Assembly (NCBI GenBank): GCA_041859375.1
Contig: JBHEKP010000142.1
Coordinates: forward strand, 1 to 5,894
Source of the DNA: JBHEKP01 sp041859375
Lineage (GTDB): Bacteria; Hydrogenedentota; Hydrogenedentia; Hydrogenedentales; CAITNO01
Direction of reading: 5' to 3'
DNA: 5,894 bases
Shown here: in pieces, positions 5,555-5,894 of the stretch
Layout of the letters: each line of letters opens with the position of its first letter
How positions within the stretch are numbered: the first letter of the stretch is position 1
Made by a program: the position numbers and the translations under genes
Notes under the pieces: model-generated
The model's database searches: none
Told to the model about the DNA's origin: nothing
What the model saw: only the letters and a program-made list of their open reading frames with translations

Positions 5555-5894
5555 TCAGAACATCAATCCGCAGTGGTAGGGGCAAAGGGTGGTTGACGCC
5601 GTGTTGCTGATCAGGTGCGGGAAGGCGGCGCACATCTTATACTCTTCACGGATCAGTCCGATCCAATAGGAGAAGGTGCAGAAGGACACGGTGACGCGGC
5701 CTTTGTCGTCCAAGATGGTTACATCGGGGGGGATGAATGCGTCTTGCATGCGCGCGAGGAGATCGGCCTCCTCTTTGCGGACAAGATCATGCGTTATCGC
5801 TGATTTTTCCGGGATTACCGCCCTCTTTCCGTATAACGCATGGTCATAGAAATAGAACCGGCTGGCCTGACTGGCAAAAAGCGCCAGTTCGAAG
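5555..5894 (-). CDS. C-terminal 112 residues of an unrecognised protein (partial, 5' end outside window)
   Basis: On the minus strand the frame is open from the right edge (first full codon 5893-5891) to TGA at 5557-5555. I do not recognise the family. Visible features are an aromatic segment near the edge (SRFYFYDHALYG), a charged amphipathic helix (VRKEEADLLARMQDAF), two beta-like strands (VTILDD, RVTVSF), then FSYWIGLIREEYKM and a Cys/His-containing end, LCPYHCGLMF, where C-x2-H-C could bind metal. No transmembrane segment or nuclease or ATPase motif is evident in the visible part. Third positions are about 61% G/C, like the helicase gene and unlike the left-edge gene. Its stop is 267 bases before the helicase ATG, on the same strand, with no obvious terminator between. 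An antisense frame at 5615-5803 is shorter and judged less likely. Reality of the gene is fairly likely; function is unknown. Confidence 0.6.
   Translation of the reverse strand, partial: FELALFASQASRFYFYDHALYGKRAVIPEKSAITHDLVRKEEADLLARMQDAFIPPDVTILDDKGRVTVSFCTFSYWIGLIREEYKMCAAFPHLISNTASTTLCPYHCGLMF

Noticed and set aside
5615..5803. Plus-strand open frame of 62 codons at the right edge
   Set aside because: It is shorter than the minus-strand frame, which stays open to the window edge. It has no evident ribosome site or family match, though it cannot be fully excluded.
1..5894. CRISPR array, tRNA or rRNA
   Set aside because: No regularly spaced direct repeats and no cloverleaf or rRNA-like conserved stretches were seen on either strand.

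Overview
The window looks like a bacterial chromosome segment of moderately high GC. It holds three genes: the 3' tail of one, one very large complete gene, and the 3' part of another. The truncated gene at the left edge resembles the C-terminus of a Gfo/Idh/MocA-family oxidoreductase. That family is strongly expanded in Planctomycetes, Lentisphaerae, Verrucomicrobia and Hydrogenedentes-like bacteria, so one of these is a reasonable but weak guess at the host. No rRNA, tRNA, CRISPR array or transposase gene was seen.

Layout. Positions 1-166 (+) are the oxidoreductase tail. Its stop codon directly abuts the stop codon of a convergent gene at 167-5287 (-), which fills 87% of the window. This gene encodes an intact multidomain DNA-processing protein of about 1,706 residues: an N-terminal DEDD-type 3'-5' exonuclease-like domain, a small Cys/His cluster, a RecQ-type SF2 helicase, a long linker with winged-helix-like segments, a UvrD/Rep-type SF1 helicase and a HIRAN-like tail. 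All helicase motifs of both engines are present. A strong intrinsic terminator for this gene lies inside the coding end of the convergent oxidoreductase gene. Positions 5288-5554 are a 267-bp intergenic region with a good ribosome binding site, a leader hairpin and a pair of 9-bp inverted arms about 110 bp apart. Positions 5555-5894 (-) are the last 112 codons of an unrecognised gene on the same strand that runs off the right edge.

How they may work together. The large protein joins, in one chain, activities that DNA-repair or genome-defence pathways usually split between proteins: end trimming, 3'-5' RecQ unwinding and UvrD unwinding or protein stripping. The unknown upstream gene has the same orientation and similar codon use, so it may be a partner. 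However, the gap between them is long and structured, and an operon is not shown. Codon use in these two genes (about 60% GC at third positions in the parts counted) differs from the oxidoreductase tail (about 83%), consistent with the minus-strand pair having a different history from the left neighbour.
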